Under the pieces are notes generated by a model. That model was not told where the DNA came from and searched no databases. It saw only the letters and a list, made by a program, of their open reading frames with translations. Below are positions 48,481 through 59,318 of a DNA stretch of 64,000 nucleotides, one piece after another (the first letter of the stretch is position 1; every line of letters starts with the position of its first letter). Made by a program: the position numbers and the translations under genes. This DNA comes from Siphonodentalium dalli (Eukaryota; Mollusca; Scaphopoda; Gadilida; Siphonodentaliidae), in assembly GCA_032622095.1 (NCBI GenBank), contig CP136066.1:91719319-91783318 (forward strand), written 5' to 3'.

Positions 48481-48977
48481 ATTTGAACTTACTGCAGTCA
48501 TTTGGACGCCAGTTTATTAATTGCAATGTCGCACAAACAATATTATTGTGCTGACATTGTTGATATGCGAATACAATGGGTAACAATTAGCTCTGCATAA
48601 AGCAAATGCACAACTTAAAATTTGCCACTCTAGACGCATACACCGATGGCAATAGACCATAGGTCTCAAGAAGCTCACAGTTTTGTAGCTTGAGATTCTG
48701 CTTTTGACAGATATACCTTAGGCGCTATCAAATTTATTGCTTGTTTTGCGAATCCACCAACAAGTTTTCTGTGGTTGAAAAATCGGGGAAAAATTTATGG
48801 ATGCAGCGAGAAAGGAAAGATATTAGTCTGGGCCCACAAAACAAGAGAATTACTCCCTTGAAAATTCAAGAAAAGATCAGTAGTTATCACACCAGGAACA
48901 TGTGCGTCTGAAGTGTTGAATGTAAAATATTTAACCAAAGTATGACTATGAATAAGCTTCAGAGAAATAATAGATAA
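48481..48977. other. Intergenic sequence, nothing recognised
   Basis: AT-rich sequence beyond the TDRD9 3' end, without repeats or exons that I can support. Confidence 0.4.
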
Positions 48978-49109
48978 GACCTAAGTTGATTGAGGTCCCC
49001 AGAGGCTGAATTTAGTGATGCTAGCCTGCTATGCAGGATATCGTCACTAAATTCACACTCTGGGGACCTCATTCTGCAAATGACAGGCACATTAAACTCA
49101 GGCTTGAAT
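48978..49109. mobile_element. Family C short element, copy 8
   Basis: One pair of GAGGTCCCCAGAGGCTGAAT arms and a CTCAGGCTTG end, downstream of the gene. Confidence 0.72.
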
Positions 49110-49257
49110 TCATAGGTGGTGGAAAATGCTATGTAAATCAAGGGACTATGGGTATGATGTATATTTCTGGATTGATGTCTTTCTCCCCTGCTGCAGCTAC
49201 AGGTTTTTTTCCCGAAATGTATGTAATACAAACAATAAATTGGTCTGGCCTTACTTG

Positions 49258-49496
49258 TACAGTAATGCCCTAAATAATTGACTCCTTAACCACAGCAGAA
49301 TTATGGGTAATTTTTCAGGATTTAGTCGGAAATATGGCTCGAGAGCTTTCCGATCAGCTCTCACTGAGAGCTTTCCGATGAGCTCTCACTGAGAGCTTTC
49401 CGATGAATGGCAACAAGCCATATTTCCGACTAAATCCTGAAAAATTACCCATAATTCTGCTGTGGTTAAGGAGTCGATTATTAGGGCATTACTGTA
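49258..49496. mobile_element. Family B palindrome, copy 11, expanded loop
   Basis: Both arms are full. The centre carries about three tandem copies of GAGAGCTTTCCGATGA, so the loop has grown. Confidence 0.87.
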
Positions 49497-49965
49497 TTTA
49501 CTTGTTCATGTAGTACTAATTTTCACGCAAACCTACAAAATTTTAAACTAAACAACAAATAGGCCATCACAAAGAGTTTTTGAAATTCACATGAAAGCAT
49601 ATATGTGCTGAATTGAAAAAGATTTACCAGCGAAACATAATGCTGCATGATTTAAATAGCAGTAAGTTAATGTCAATATGCAGGGTCTGTTCTATATGCC
49701 ACTGGAACAATCTCTGGTAGAGCATTCGGACTAGTAGCAGTCTTATAGAATTGTGACATGAAAAGCATGTTATAGAGAAGGTTCCTCTATCGTGATCACA
49801 CTTATGGTGCTATATTTGAAGTGTTTATTATTATTTACTCACGTAAGTGCTTATAGGCTAAATATGGTCCTAGTTTCCTCTGACTTAGATCAGCTTGTGA
49901 TATCGGTTTGTTCTAGATACTGGTTTATGTCGAAGATCTGTTCCATTACTCTCATGTTGGGGAAA

Positions 49966-50227
49966 TTAACCCTTTGATGACTGGAGCTGCGCTGGTGCAG
50001 CATTAAATATCATGTGCCATTGCATTCCATTATATATGTGTATCTCCCATGGTGAGCCTTGCATATATAAGAGAATGCACTGGTTACAAGGTCAAAGTAA
50101 ATATTGTTAGGCTAATATATTCTCTTATATTTGTGAAGCTCCCTATGGGAGACTCACATATATTAGACGATGCATTGGCAAAGGGTTTTTCGCAAAATTT
50201 CAGGAAGCTCGAGTCATGAATAGTTAA
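49966..50227. mobile_element. Family A TTAA element, copy 12
   Basis: TTAACCCTTTGATGACTGG to a worn CATGAATAGTTAA end, with both hairpins, downstream of the gene. Confidence 0.83.
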
Positions 50228-51295
50228 AGTTACTAATGACACTACTAACCCAGTAAACAGTTTATTCCATAGAAGATATAATTTTTGTTATGAACTCTAC
50301 ATGAAGTGTGAAATAAAACGGAAAATTTAATACGAAAAATTACAATTTACCACATTGTTTTCATCACTTCTTTTACCAGCATATAATTACAGCTACGGTC
50401 GTTATTCATTGAAATGCGGGCATTTGATTGTTCGAGAGTTAGCATGCAATCTGATCTATCCACGCATAGATGTTGCAGTGGAAAAGTCACCCTGCTTAGT
50501 GATAAATGGGCGACTCCATGGATGTCGCAAAAGCACAGAATGAGAATTAGTTAATAAACTACTCAAAAACTCAATGCTAGAATCATTTGACAAAGTTCCT
50601 GATCCTTATGCCAAGTTATGGAGACTACTATACTTTTGTCATTGCATTTCAGCCATGTTCATGTTCAAGCATTTTTCATTTCCCAATTTTCGGAAAAGCA
50701 TTCATGACAACATATAGTTACTGCAAATTTAAGGAATCAGACTAATCAACGGGCTGATGAACATGGATATATTTATTGGGAATAAATAAAATATTTTACC
50801 CGATTACAATCCTATTAAAAAAAATTCTGCTTCATACCAATGATGATGACATGCCGGGAGTTAATCATATTACCGGAGATCGCCAACCAGTTGGGGCCGT
50901 CACTTAAAATTTGACTCTCTGTGTGTTGATAATTATTAAGACGTTTTTGCGTCATTTTAAACGTTAACAGTAGCCAAACAAGAAGTATTTATTATTATGG
51001 ATAGTTGAAAACTTGAGGTGTATTTATTTTCTGAAATTTCGCTTGGTTGATGGCCAATTTATTTTTGGAGATCGTCCAACATAAAATCCGATTTTGCCAA
51101 TTTATTTTATGAGATTGATTAATTGGTAGATAGTTGAAAATAGTGTTTTATCGTTGTAATATAACACTCATATATCGATCGATAAAGGACATTAATGGCA
51201 TATAAGCAAACACGATTACTTCTCATTGCACAACATAATATATTATGTATTTTAACATAAAATCTAGATGACAGTATTGGGCATATACTCGGCTA
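50228..51295. other. Intergenic sequence, nothing recognised
   Basis: A short open frame at 50355-50543 has no recognisable family. The rest is AT-rich. Confidence 0.4.
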
Positions 51296-51417
51296 TACAG
51301 TAATGCTCTAAATAATCTACTCCTTAACTCTCCCCGAGAGCTTTCCGATGAAAATCCTGAAAAGTTACCCATAATTCTGTTGTAGTTAAGGAGCCAATTA
51401 TTTAGAGCATTACTGTA
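51296..51417. mobile_element. Family B palindrome, copy 12
   Basis: The TA-CAGTAATGCTC ends are intact. Most of the left arm and part of the right are deleted. Confidence 0.8.
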
Positions 51418-51453
51418 AACGTATATCTAGAACAACCAATATCACAAGCTGGT

Positions 51454-51714
51454 TTAACCCTTTTCATGACGAGAGCTTCCTAAAATTTTGCGCAAATCCT
51501 GTGCCAATGCATTCTCTTATAAATGCGAGTCTCCCATAGGAAGACTCGCATATATAAGAGAAATATTGGCCTAACAATATTTACCTTGACCTTGTAAGCC
51601 AGTGCATTCTCCTATATATGCGAGGCTCCCTATGGGAGACTCATATATAAGAAAATGCACTAGCAGAACATCTTTAATGCTGCGCCAGCACAGCTCCTGT
51701 CATGAAAGGGTTAA
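51454..51714. mobile_element. Family A TTAA element, copy 13
   Basis: TTAACCCTTTTCATGACG to CATGAAAGGGTTAA, both hairpins present with small deletions. Confidence 0.85.
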
Positions 51715-52141
51715 GGAAACTTTGACTAGGCCAAAAATTATAATTCTGTGTTCTCAGGTCTCTCTCTCCCTCAGTGTGCCTTATAATTTTCTTTTCATTT
51801 GAAAATTGATCGTCCTCCCATTTTCCATCTCTAACCTCTTCGTTGTGACATCTGTAACTATTACGGACATAAAAATGCATGTCGTGTGCTATACATTCTG
51901 TAATACCTACCGACCCTTATCAGCGTACTAACAGTCTGCCGTCATTCATAACAGGAACACAGAAATTAGTGCATCACAACTAGTATATCTTGATATTTGA
52001 AATAGTGTATGATGTTCCAAGAATGTACATGACAATAGCATTTGAAAGGAGATAGTTTTAAGCTTTTCATAATACTCCTGTTACTTTCGGCCTCAAAATG
52101 GCCACAATGCCAATGGTCAAGAATACAACAACATGATGTCA

Positions 52142-53453
52142 TTAAACCTTCCATGACTGGAGCTACCTGTAATTTTGCGAAAACCATGTGCCAATGCATT
52201 CTTTTATTTAGGCGAGTCTCACATAGGGAGCCTCGAATATATAAGAGAATTCAGTGGCCTAACAATATTTACCTTTTTCTTGTAAGCCAGTGTATTTTCT
52301 TATATATGCGAGGATCCCTATGGGAGACTTAGATATATTTAAGAAATAAATACACGGTGTAGAGGTGTGTATGGTCAAGTTGTACCACAAAAAACTGATT
52401 GTAGGACGACGCGTAGCGGAGTCCTACAATCAGTTTTTTGTGGTACAACTTGACCATACACACCGATACACCGTGTATTTATTTCTTTTGTAATACGACT
52501 GAAAGTTTATGGTCACAATTCGACTGAATAGTCAACGAAATACTGCGCTTTTTCGGTCTCAGGTGAGAAAACATTTCGTGGTGTAATTCGTATTGGGCGT
52601 ACTCGATTTCTTTGCATGGAGTACTCTAGTAATGTCTTGTCTTGTTATGAAATTCCCCCGTTGACTTTTCGAGGCACCTCTTCTAGAAATAATCGTTGTG
52701 ATTGGCTAAAAAACGATGTGTTTTCAGCGGCGCCCGTGCGTTTCATTTAAATTGTACAGGAAATACGATGCGGTCATTTCTGTTTTGAACGTTGTTGGGA
52801 CAACATGAATATGATCATCGACTATGGACCATTTTCCTTACACAAAGCGATCTAAATAATCTAGTTTACTAAACTAATTTTATTCCCCTTCTGTACTGGT
52901 GAACAAACGCTTATATTTTCAACTTGATTCCGAAATATCGAATATGATCGAGATTCGAATCGACGAATGCACAGCCCGGTCCCATGGATTTATTTTGTCA
53001 TTTAATATACTTATTAAGTAACTTCTTTGGTCGTAACATATATCAATATACCATAACATCATTTGGACCATATTCATTGGCAACCAAACTGGTTTCAAGC
53101 GACAAATCGCTAGAAAATTCGCAAGATTGTCAAGATGTAGCAAAATTCAATCAAAGGGTTACGGGTGCGGGTGTACTCCGTTGATGCCCCGTTTGCGCGG
53201 AGTTAGAAAAGACGGGAAAAGTCGCGTGCGGCGATCTGAATAAACCAATTTTTTTGATTTTTTTCGTGGTACAATTGGAAAAAGTAGAATTGTACCACAA
53301 AACTGGAACGAGATAGCCATGGTAACTCGGGCCACTGGCCAATCAGGACATGGCTTTTAAGCATAGTTAGGCAGGGTCGTATTACAAAATATAATACACT
53401 GGCACATGATCGTTAATGCTGCACCAGAACAGCTCCCGCCATGAAAGGGTTAA
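52142..53453. mobile_element. Family A element, copy 14, split by a 1-kb insertion
   Basis: The left part (52142-52339) carries one hairpin and most of the second. The right part (53394-53453) resumes at CACTGGCACATGATCG and ends CATGAAAGGGTTAA. The composite insertion at 52340-53393 separates them. Confidence 0.75.
52340..53393. mobile_element. Composite insertion with 145-bp palindrome, splitting a family A element
   Basis: 52340-52484 is a near-perfect palindrome (arms starting AAGAAATAAATACACGG; loop near GACGACGCGTAGCGGAG). It is followed by sequence that opens with TTTTGTAATACGACTG (52487) and closes with the inverse GTCGTATTACAAAA (53376-53389). The family A flanks stop at about 52339 and resume at about 53394. 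No gene is seen inside. Confidence 0.6.
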
Positions 53454-53756
53454 GCAGCGAGAAAGTTATTTGCCTGAGAACATATGCATTTTTAATGGCC
53501 TTAATGACAATCATGTCATAGTATTTTCATTTTTTACTGTATATATATACTATACCGACTGATTATGAAAACTTTTCATTGTGCAAAAGTTTAAGTTCCG
53601 ACCCATGTAATGTTTCTTTGTATTCCATAAACAATTTTTATATAAACAGGCATATCTCAGATATCATTCCAGCAAATTAGCCATGAAGTTGATATTTGAC
53701 TGCTTATTTTCAGCATTTCATTCATTCAAGAATTTATTTTTATCTGTGCAGAAACC

Positions 53757-53947
53757 TATAGTAATGCCCTAAATAATCGACTCCTTTTCAGGATTTAGTT
53801 GGAAATATGGCTTGTTGCCATTCATCGGAAAGCTCTCAGTGAGAGTTTTCCGATGAGTGGCAACAAGCCATATTTATGACTAAATCCTAAAAAGTTACCC
53901 ATAATTCTGGTGTGGTTAAGGAGTCATTTATTTAGGGCATTGCTGTA
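53757..53947. mobile_element. Family B palindrome, copy 13
   Basis: The left arm lacks the CACAGCAGAATTATGG stretch. The right end is GGGCATTGCTGTA. Confidence 0.83.
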
Positions 53948-54135
53948 TTCACTTTACTGATTTTCTGATATTCTAGTCCATTATCATGCTTCTTTTTTTT
54001 TCTCCTTTTTTTTTTTTTGCTCCCGTGGTTTAGGGGGGCTAGTCCTGGGATGGTCGAAAGGGCCAATAAGCCCTTTCCTTCACCCCTCACCATTATCATG
54101 CTATGTTTCATCTTAGGTTATATTTGTTTGAATAT

Positions 54136-54292
54136 GTTTAAGAAATGGATGTTGATTTTCTTGTGTTCCATAGAGTATGGATGCAAGTTGGTCTGACATT
54201 TTGTGTGGAACGCGAACCACACATAAAAATGTCAGACCAATTTGCATCCATACTATATGTAACACAACAAAGTCAACATCCATTACTTATAT
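54136..54292. repeat. Palindrome of ~155 bp
   Basis: AAATGGATGTTGATTTTCTT pairs with AAGTCAACATCCATTACTTA; the inner arms share ATGCAAGTTGGTCTGACATT. It is unique within the window. Confidence 0.75.
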
Positions 54293-54746
54293 TTACACTA
54301 AACCGAGTCCACTGGCAGATTAGAAGATCATTAAGCGCCCACTTCCAATGTTATTCTCATGACTTGATGTAAGTTGCATCTACAAAGTAGCAAAAAAGTT
54401 ATGCAAGTTGGGGTCAGTGCACGACATCATGTGACATAATTTGGACCAACCAATGTCCTGCATTCATGTTCCTCAACGCGAATGCATGTGTGAGTGTAAA
54501 TATTTGAATATGGTTTCCAGATACTATCATCAATATCAGTTAATGGAATAAAATTTTATTTGGTTTGTTAGATTATTGGTAAGGGACTCATGTCTGGATT
54601 AAATTAATCTAGGTGACACTTCTTGACTAAATGTTATTTAATACTCTAGAACTTAATAAAAGTGAAAGCTGGTTTCATAAAAAAAATTAGCCAGGAAACT
54701 TAATTGCTGAAACCCTGATTATATTTCTAAAAGCTTAGCCATTGAA

Positions 54747-55130
54747 GGTATGGTGCTCAGGAGAGAATTATCTCCCTGGTCATTATGAAATGGTGGTTGG
54801 TAATTTTACATTGGTATGGTGCTCAGGAGAGAATTATCTCCCTGGTCATTATGAAATGGTGGTTGGTAATTTTATCTTGCTATAGTGTTCAGGAGTTAAA
54901 TATGTCCCTGGTCATTATGAAATGGTCGGTGTTAATTTTACCTTGGTATGGTGCTCAGAAGATAATTCTGTCCCTGGTCATTATGAAATAGATAATTTTA
55001 CCTTGGTATAGTGCTCACAGATATTTCTGTCCCTGGTCATTATGAAATGGTGGTTGATAATTTTATCTTGCTATAGTGTTCAGGAGTTAAATATGTCCCT
55101 GGTCATTATGAATGGTTGGTGGTAATTTTA
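54747..55130. repeat. Minisatellite, ~65-bp period, ~6 copies
   Basis: The unit starts GGTATGGTGCTCAGGAG and includes CCCTGGTCATTATGAAATGG. The first two copies start at 54747 and 54812. Confidence 0.9.
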
Positions 55131-55293
55131 CCTTTTAATTATTAGAGTGTTAGTCTTCGCTTTTCTTCAGGTCCTAATGACGTACGTAGGTCAATATATA
55201 CACAAAATATTAATATACAGACTCGATGTATTCTTAAAAGACTTGCTGCAGCCATCAAAATTGATCAACTTTCTGCATGAAAGTGATACAAAT

Positions 55294-55630
55294 CAATGAC
55301 CAGCCTTGAGAGTGACTTGGGAGACATCTTCTCCCAAAAATAGGCCACTTCTCCCTATTTTTGTCATAGGGAGAAGTGGCTTCTCTCTCATATACAAGAA
55401 TTCATATTTCCCAACAGCATATTTAAAGTATATTTACTGATTATAGTGGTGTACTTACTCACTATAATGGTTTTATAAATGGGCTCTTGCGTCGTATTAT
55501 ACTTATTGGATCACAGCTTGGTGTTGCTGGGTGTAAATTTCACTTCAGCCACTGTTACTTCTATCTGATAACAGTCGACTTCTCCCTAATAACCAAACAG
55601 GGAGATTTGAAACCTATAGGCTGGTCCCTG
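55294..55630. mobile_element. hAT-like element with TSD ATACAAAT
   Basis: It is a short relative of the element at 35300-35864, with the ends CAATGACCAGCCTTGAG and TAGGCTGGTCCCTG and the same TTCTCCCTA motifs. Duplications of ATACAAAT lie at 55286-55293 and 55631-55638. Comparison shows the family without the nested D palindrome. Confidence 0.92.
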
Positions 55631-56009
55631 ATACAAATGTTATTTTGTATTACCATATCAGGAGATGACTAACTCAGAACAATCTTTAAATTCCAAACGG
55701 AAGAAAACAATATGCGCTTGTTTTCTTCTGATGCAATACATTCTATGATATCTGAGTCAACTGCGTATATAAGTATTTCATGTATTTATCTAGCTATTTT
55801 GATCACAGCAATCAGACAAAAAGGATTTGTTACTAGTTGTAACAAAATGTTTAAGATTTATATGAGTCACTTTATTCAAATGTAATGTTTTTTTCTTTTT
55901 ATTCTGCCTGATGATTGAATTATTCTCTTCATTTAGATGGAAGTCTGTATCCTGAACAGACCTTTAGATAATGTATCTCTTCCAGGCCACAATGACAACA
56001 TTTTTTGTT

Positions 56010-56160
56010 ATAAATAGACAGAGCCATACAGTTTTGAGACAGGGAAGTGATTATCACACAAGAGCATTACACGGAAGGATATCCGCAAACTGCTCTCGTG
56101 CGATAATCGATTACTTGTCCCAAAACTGTGCGGCTCTATATTTATTACATAACCCAATCA
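56010..56160. repeat. Diverged palindrome
   Basis: AGAGCCATACAGTTTTGAGAC pairs with CCAAAACTGTGCGGCTCTAT; the loop lies near GGATATCCGC. Confidence 0.65.
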
Positions 56161-56399
56161 CAAATGAAATTGTTAATTATAAGAAGTTTTTACAATGAAA
56201 TTCATTGTTTAGCAACAATTTTGGCATCATAAAAATAAGAAATATGCGTTACATCACCTGTAGCAATGTCATGACATAGCTTCCACAAAAATGTCAAGAT
56301 TGTACCAGGGCTTTGTCAAAAAATACCACACAGTTGAAAGCCATTGCTTTTAGTGAGAATACTACAATGGGTATGAAATAAAACCTGATTTCAAGACCA

Positions 56400-56790
56400 C
56401 AAATAGCTTTAAAAAAAATACTAATAAAACTATATATCGGGTATATTATTTGTCTATATAGGCATAATCAAGACGTTTATTGATGATGAAGCTGAGCGTA
56501 ATTTGCAATGAAATCTCTTAGTTGAAATGATATTTACCTTGATTGAGGGTGCTTATAATGTAGAGTTCTCCCTCTTTGTATGCTCCAAATAGTGAGTCCG
56601 CAGATTTCTTTTCTAAAAATATACCATTTTACTGTCCTCCTATTTACATGAGAAAAATTTTGTGAATAAAATCATTATTAATTTATGTAAGCTTTCCGGA
56701 CAAGAGTCCTCAGTTCATATCTACTATTTTATACCCTGGAGAGTATATTTAAATATAAGACTGGCCAGGAAGCGATACACTATGTTTAAC
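56400..56790. repeat. Family K segment, copy 3
   Basis: GAGGGTGCTTATAATGTAGA and CATTATTAATTTATGTAAGC match copy 1. It is followed by a family C element, as copy 1 is. Confidence 0.65.
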
Positions 56791-56832
56791 TCCTAATTTT
56801 TGATTCGGTAAAACTTACTGAGTGTTTATAGG

Positions 56833-57254
56833 CCTGAGAATATGGTGCTGGACATTTGCAGAATGAGGTCCTAAAAGAGGGTGAATTTAGGGACTACCCC
56901 GCACATCATGCAGTTTCTGCTTGGGCCTGATCTCTGGAAAGTATCTTTATTTTCAAATCAACAAGTTTTTTTAGAAACTTTTCACAAAGAGTCTTTTTCT
57001 GTTTTAGTTTAGTTTCTCTATATCCACAAATTGGCAGACAACACAATGCATAATCAAGGTGCCCAATTGATGCACATCACAATATTCACTCTCTGGGAAC
57101 TTAATTCTGAGTGTATCCTCACATAGCAGATGAGACCATGCAGAATGAGGTTCCCAGAGGATGAATTTGGTGACGCTGTGTGGGATAGTGTCGCTAAATT
57201 CACCCTCTGGGGATCTCATTTTGCAAATGTCTGGAACCATAATCCCAGGCCTGG
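56833..57254. mobile_element. Family C element, copy 9
   Basis: GGCCTGAGAATATGGTGCTGG and AATCCCAGGCCTGG are the ends. As at copy 1, it follows a family K segment. Confidence 0.77.
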
Positions 57255-57271
57255 TGGTTTATATATGTTTG

Positions 57272-57414
57272 TACAATAATGCCCTAAATAATCGACTCCT
57301 TAATCAGAATTATGGGTAATTTTTCAGGATTTAGTCATATTTCTGACTAAATCCTGAAAAATTACCCATAATTCTGCTGTTGTTAAGGAGTCGATTATTT
57401 AGGGCATTATTGTA
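57272..57414. mobile_element. Family B palindrome, copy 14
   Basis: Both ends are present. The whole loop region has been lost, leaving GATTTAGTCATATTTCTGAC at the centre. Confidence 0.85.
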
Positions 57415-57970
57415 GATGCTGGCTGTTGTCAGAAAATCCATTCCATCCACTTTTTTATGTGCATTACTGTATAATCTATATAATATGTTTTATTAAAATT
57501 GTTTAAAAATGTTTCTAATTGTTGACTTAAAGGCCCACTTAATTTTCGAACCCCCAGATCACATATGCCATATTATATACCATTTGAAAGAGGAAGCTCC
57601 AAAACGTCGTATTATCAACTTATCCAGTGTAATAAACTGTAAACATGTATTTTGTTGAGGTACCGACTTGTTTTTGTGTGCTTAAGTTTCATCTGGATTT
57701 TACTGCAAAGTCAATTACTTTCAATGGAAACTCTATATCTTAGTTTGAATTCTGTTGCATTCTGGGAGCGAGACCCGGTGGGGGGGGGGGGATGTTTCTA
57801 TGATTTCAGCTATTTTCTGTTGCTCTGTGGGCACCTTCTGAGACAGACATTCCAAATGGTGATGAATTATAGATATTTTAATGATATGTTTTGTCATAGA
57901 TTGTTATTAAAACCGTATATCAAGGCTCTATTAAAAAAATAATTATCAGTGACTCAAAAATTAAATGGCT
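57415..57970. other. Intergenic sequence, nothing certain
   Basis: AAGGCCCACTTAATTTTCG at 57531 looks like the start of an old repeat. A G-run of 12 lies at 57780-57791. No gene is supported. Confidence 0.35.
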
Positions 57971-58177
57971 TTAACCCTTTTGTTACTGGATATTCTGCCT
58001 GTTATGAATGCATAAACCGGAATGGTCTACAACTAATTTTGCAGTGTGTGTTGACAATAAAGTTAAGAAAACGCGGGATTCCTATTCAGCCATTTGGGGT
58101 CATGTGTTGAACTAATTATCTGAACATTCCCCAAGTGAACCACTCATCACTGAATAATTTAATCACCAAAGGGTTAA
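57971..58177. mobile_element. Family G element, copy 4, with TTAA ends
   Basis: TTAACCCTTTTGTTACTGG to CACCAAAGGGTTAA, with AATTATCTGAACATTCCCC inside. It shows that G also has the TTAACCCTTT terminus. Confidence 0.72.
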
Positions 58178-58202
58178 ATGCATATGCTTCCTGCGCTACT
58201 TC

Positions 58203-58444
58203 CAAGCCTTGAAATAGTGTGTCTGTCATTTGCAGAATGAGGTCCCCAGAGGGTGAATTTAGTGATGCTACCCCACATAGCGGGCTAGCATCACCAAATT
58301 CACCCTCTGGGGGACCTCATTCTGCTGAGGTGTAAGCAGAATGAGGTTCCCAGAGGGTGAATTTGGTGATGCTGGGTAGCATAACTAAATTCACCCTCTG
58401 GGGACCTCATTCTGCAAATGACAGGCACACTATTTCAAGGCTTG
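58203..58444. mobile_element. Family C short palindrome, copy 10
   Basis: CAAGCCTTGAAATAGTGTGT to its inverse, with two successive inner palindromes. Confidence 0.8.
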
Positions 58445-58479
58445 ACTACTTCAAACTTATATTTAACTAGAAGGTGACC

Positions 58480-59035
58480 AGACTTCGTCCGGGCTTTGAC
58501 CTTGAATTGACCATTTTGAAGGTCAAGGTCAGTTGGGGTAACGATTTGACCCGGACAAAACACTGCCCGGACAAAAGTACCCGTCGAAATCCATCATGTT
58601 TTACCCGATTTGACCTTGAATTTATCATTTTGAAGGTCAAGGTCAGGTTGTGGTCACGATTTGACCCATCCAAAACACTCAGTGGACAAAAGTAACCCTA
58701 TGTATCAAATTTCGTGAAAATCCCATCAAAATTCGCGATTTGACCTTGAATTGACCCGATTTCAAGGTCACGTTGCACGGGCAAATGCATAGGCTTATGA
58801 GACTCCCCGGTCGAAAATACCCCCACATAGCAAGTTTCATAGAAATCCCGTGATATTCGGGCGTTTGACCTTGAAATTGCCCGATGTCAAGGTCACGTCG
58901 CACGGGCAAATTAATAGGCCTATGTCACTTCCCGGCCGAAAATACCCCCACATACCAAGTTTCATCGAAATCGGTTCGGTAGTTTTCAAGTCCATTGCGA
59001 ACAGACAGACACACATACACAGACACACAGATCTT
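58480..59035. repeat. Four-unit repeat with paired TCAAGGTCA sites
   Basis: Units of about 114-130 bp each hold TTTGACCTTGAATTGACC and then GGTCAAGGTCA in inverted order. The array ends in CATTGCGAACAGACAGACAC and a CACA-rich tail. That tail resembles the end of a widespread invertebrate element, but I cannot name it. Confidence 0.75.
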
Positions 59036-59159
59036 CCAAAATATATAAGACTATTCAGCCAACATCCCCAACTTAGAAATGATAAGACATCGGTTGTACC
59101 CTTTCGGAGAACACAACATCAGAAATACGCAAATATGTATGCCCTTAGTACTTTGAAAT

Positions 59160-59318
59160 TTTTCAAAAATCCTGTGCCAATGCATTCTCTTATATATGGG
59201 AGCCTCGCATATATAAGAGAATACATTGGCCTAACAATATTTACCTTGACCTTGTAAGCCAGTGCATTCTCTTATATATGGCACATGATATTTAATGCTC
59301 CTGTGATGAAAGGGTTAA
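59160..59318. mobile_element. Family A element, copy 15, internally deleted
   Basis: One short hairpin, the spacer ACCTTGACCTTGTAAGCC and the right end GATGAAAGGGTTAA are present. Most of the second hairpin is missing. Confidence 0.75.
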
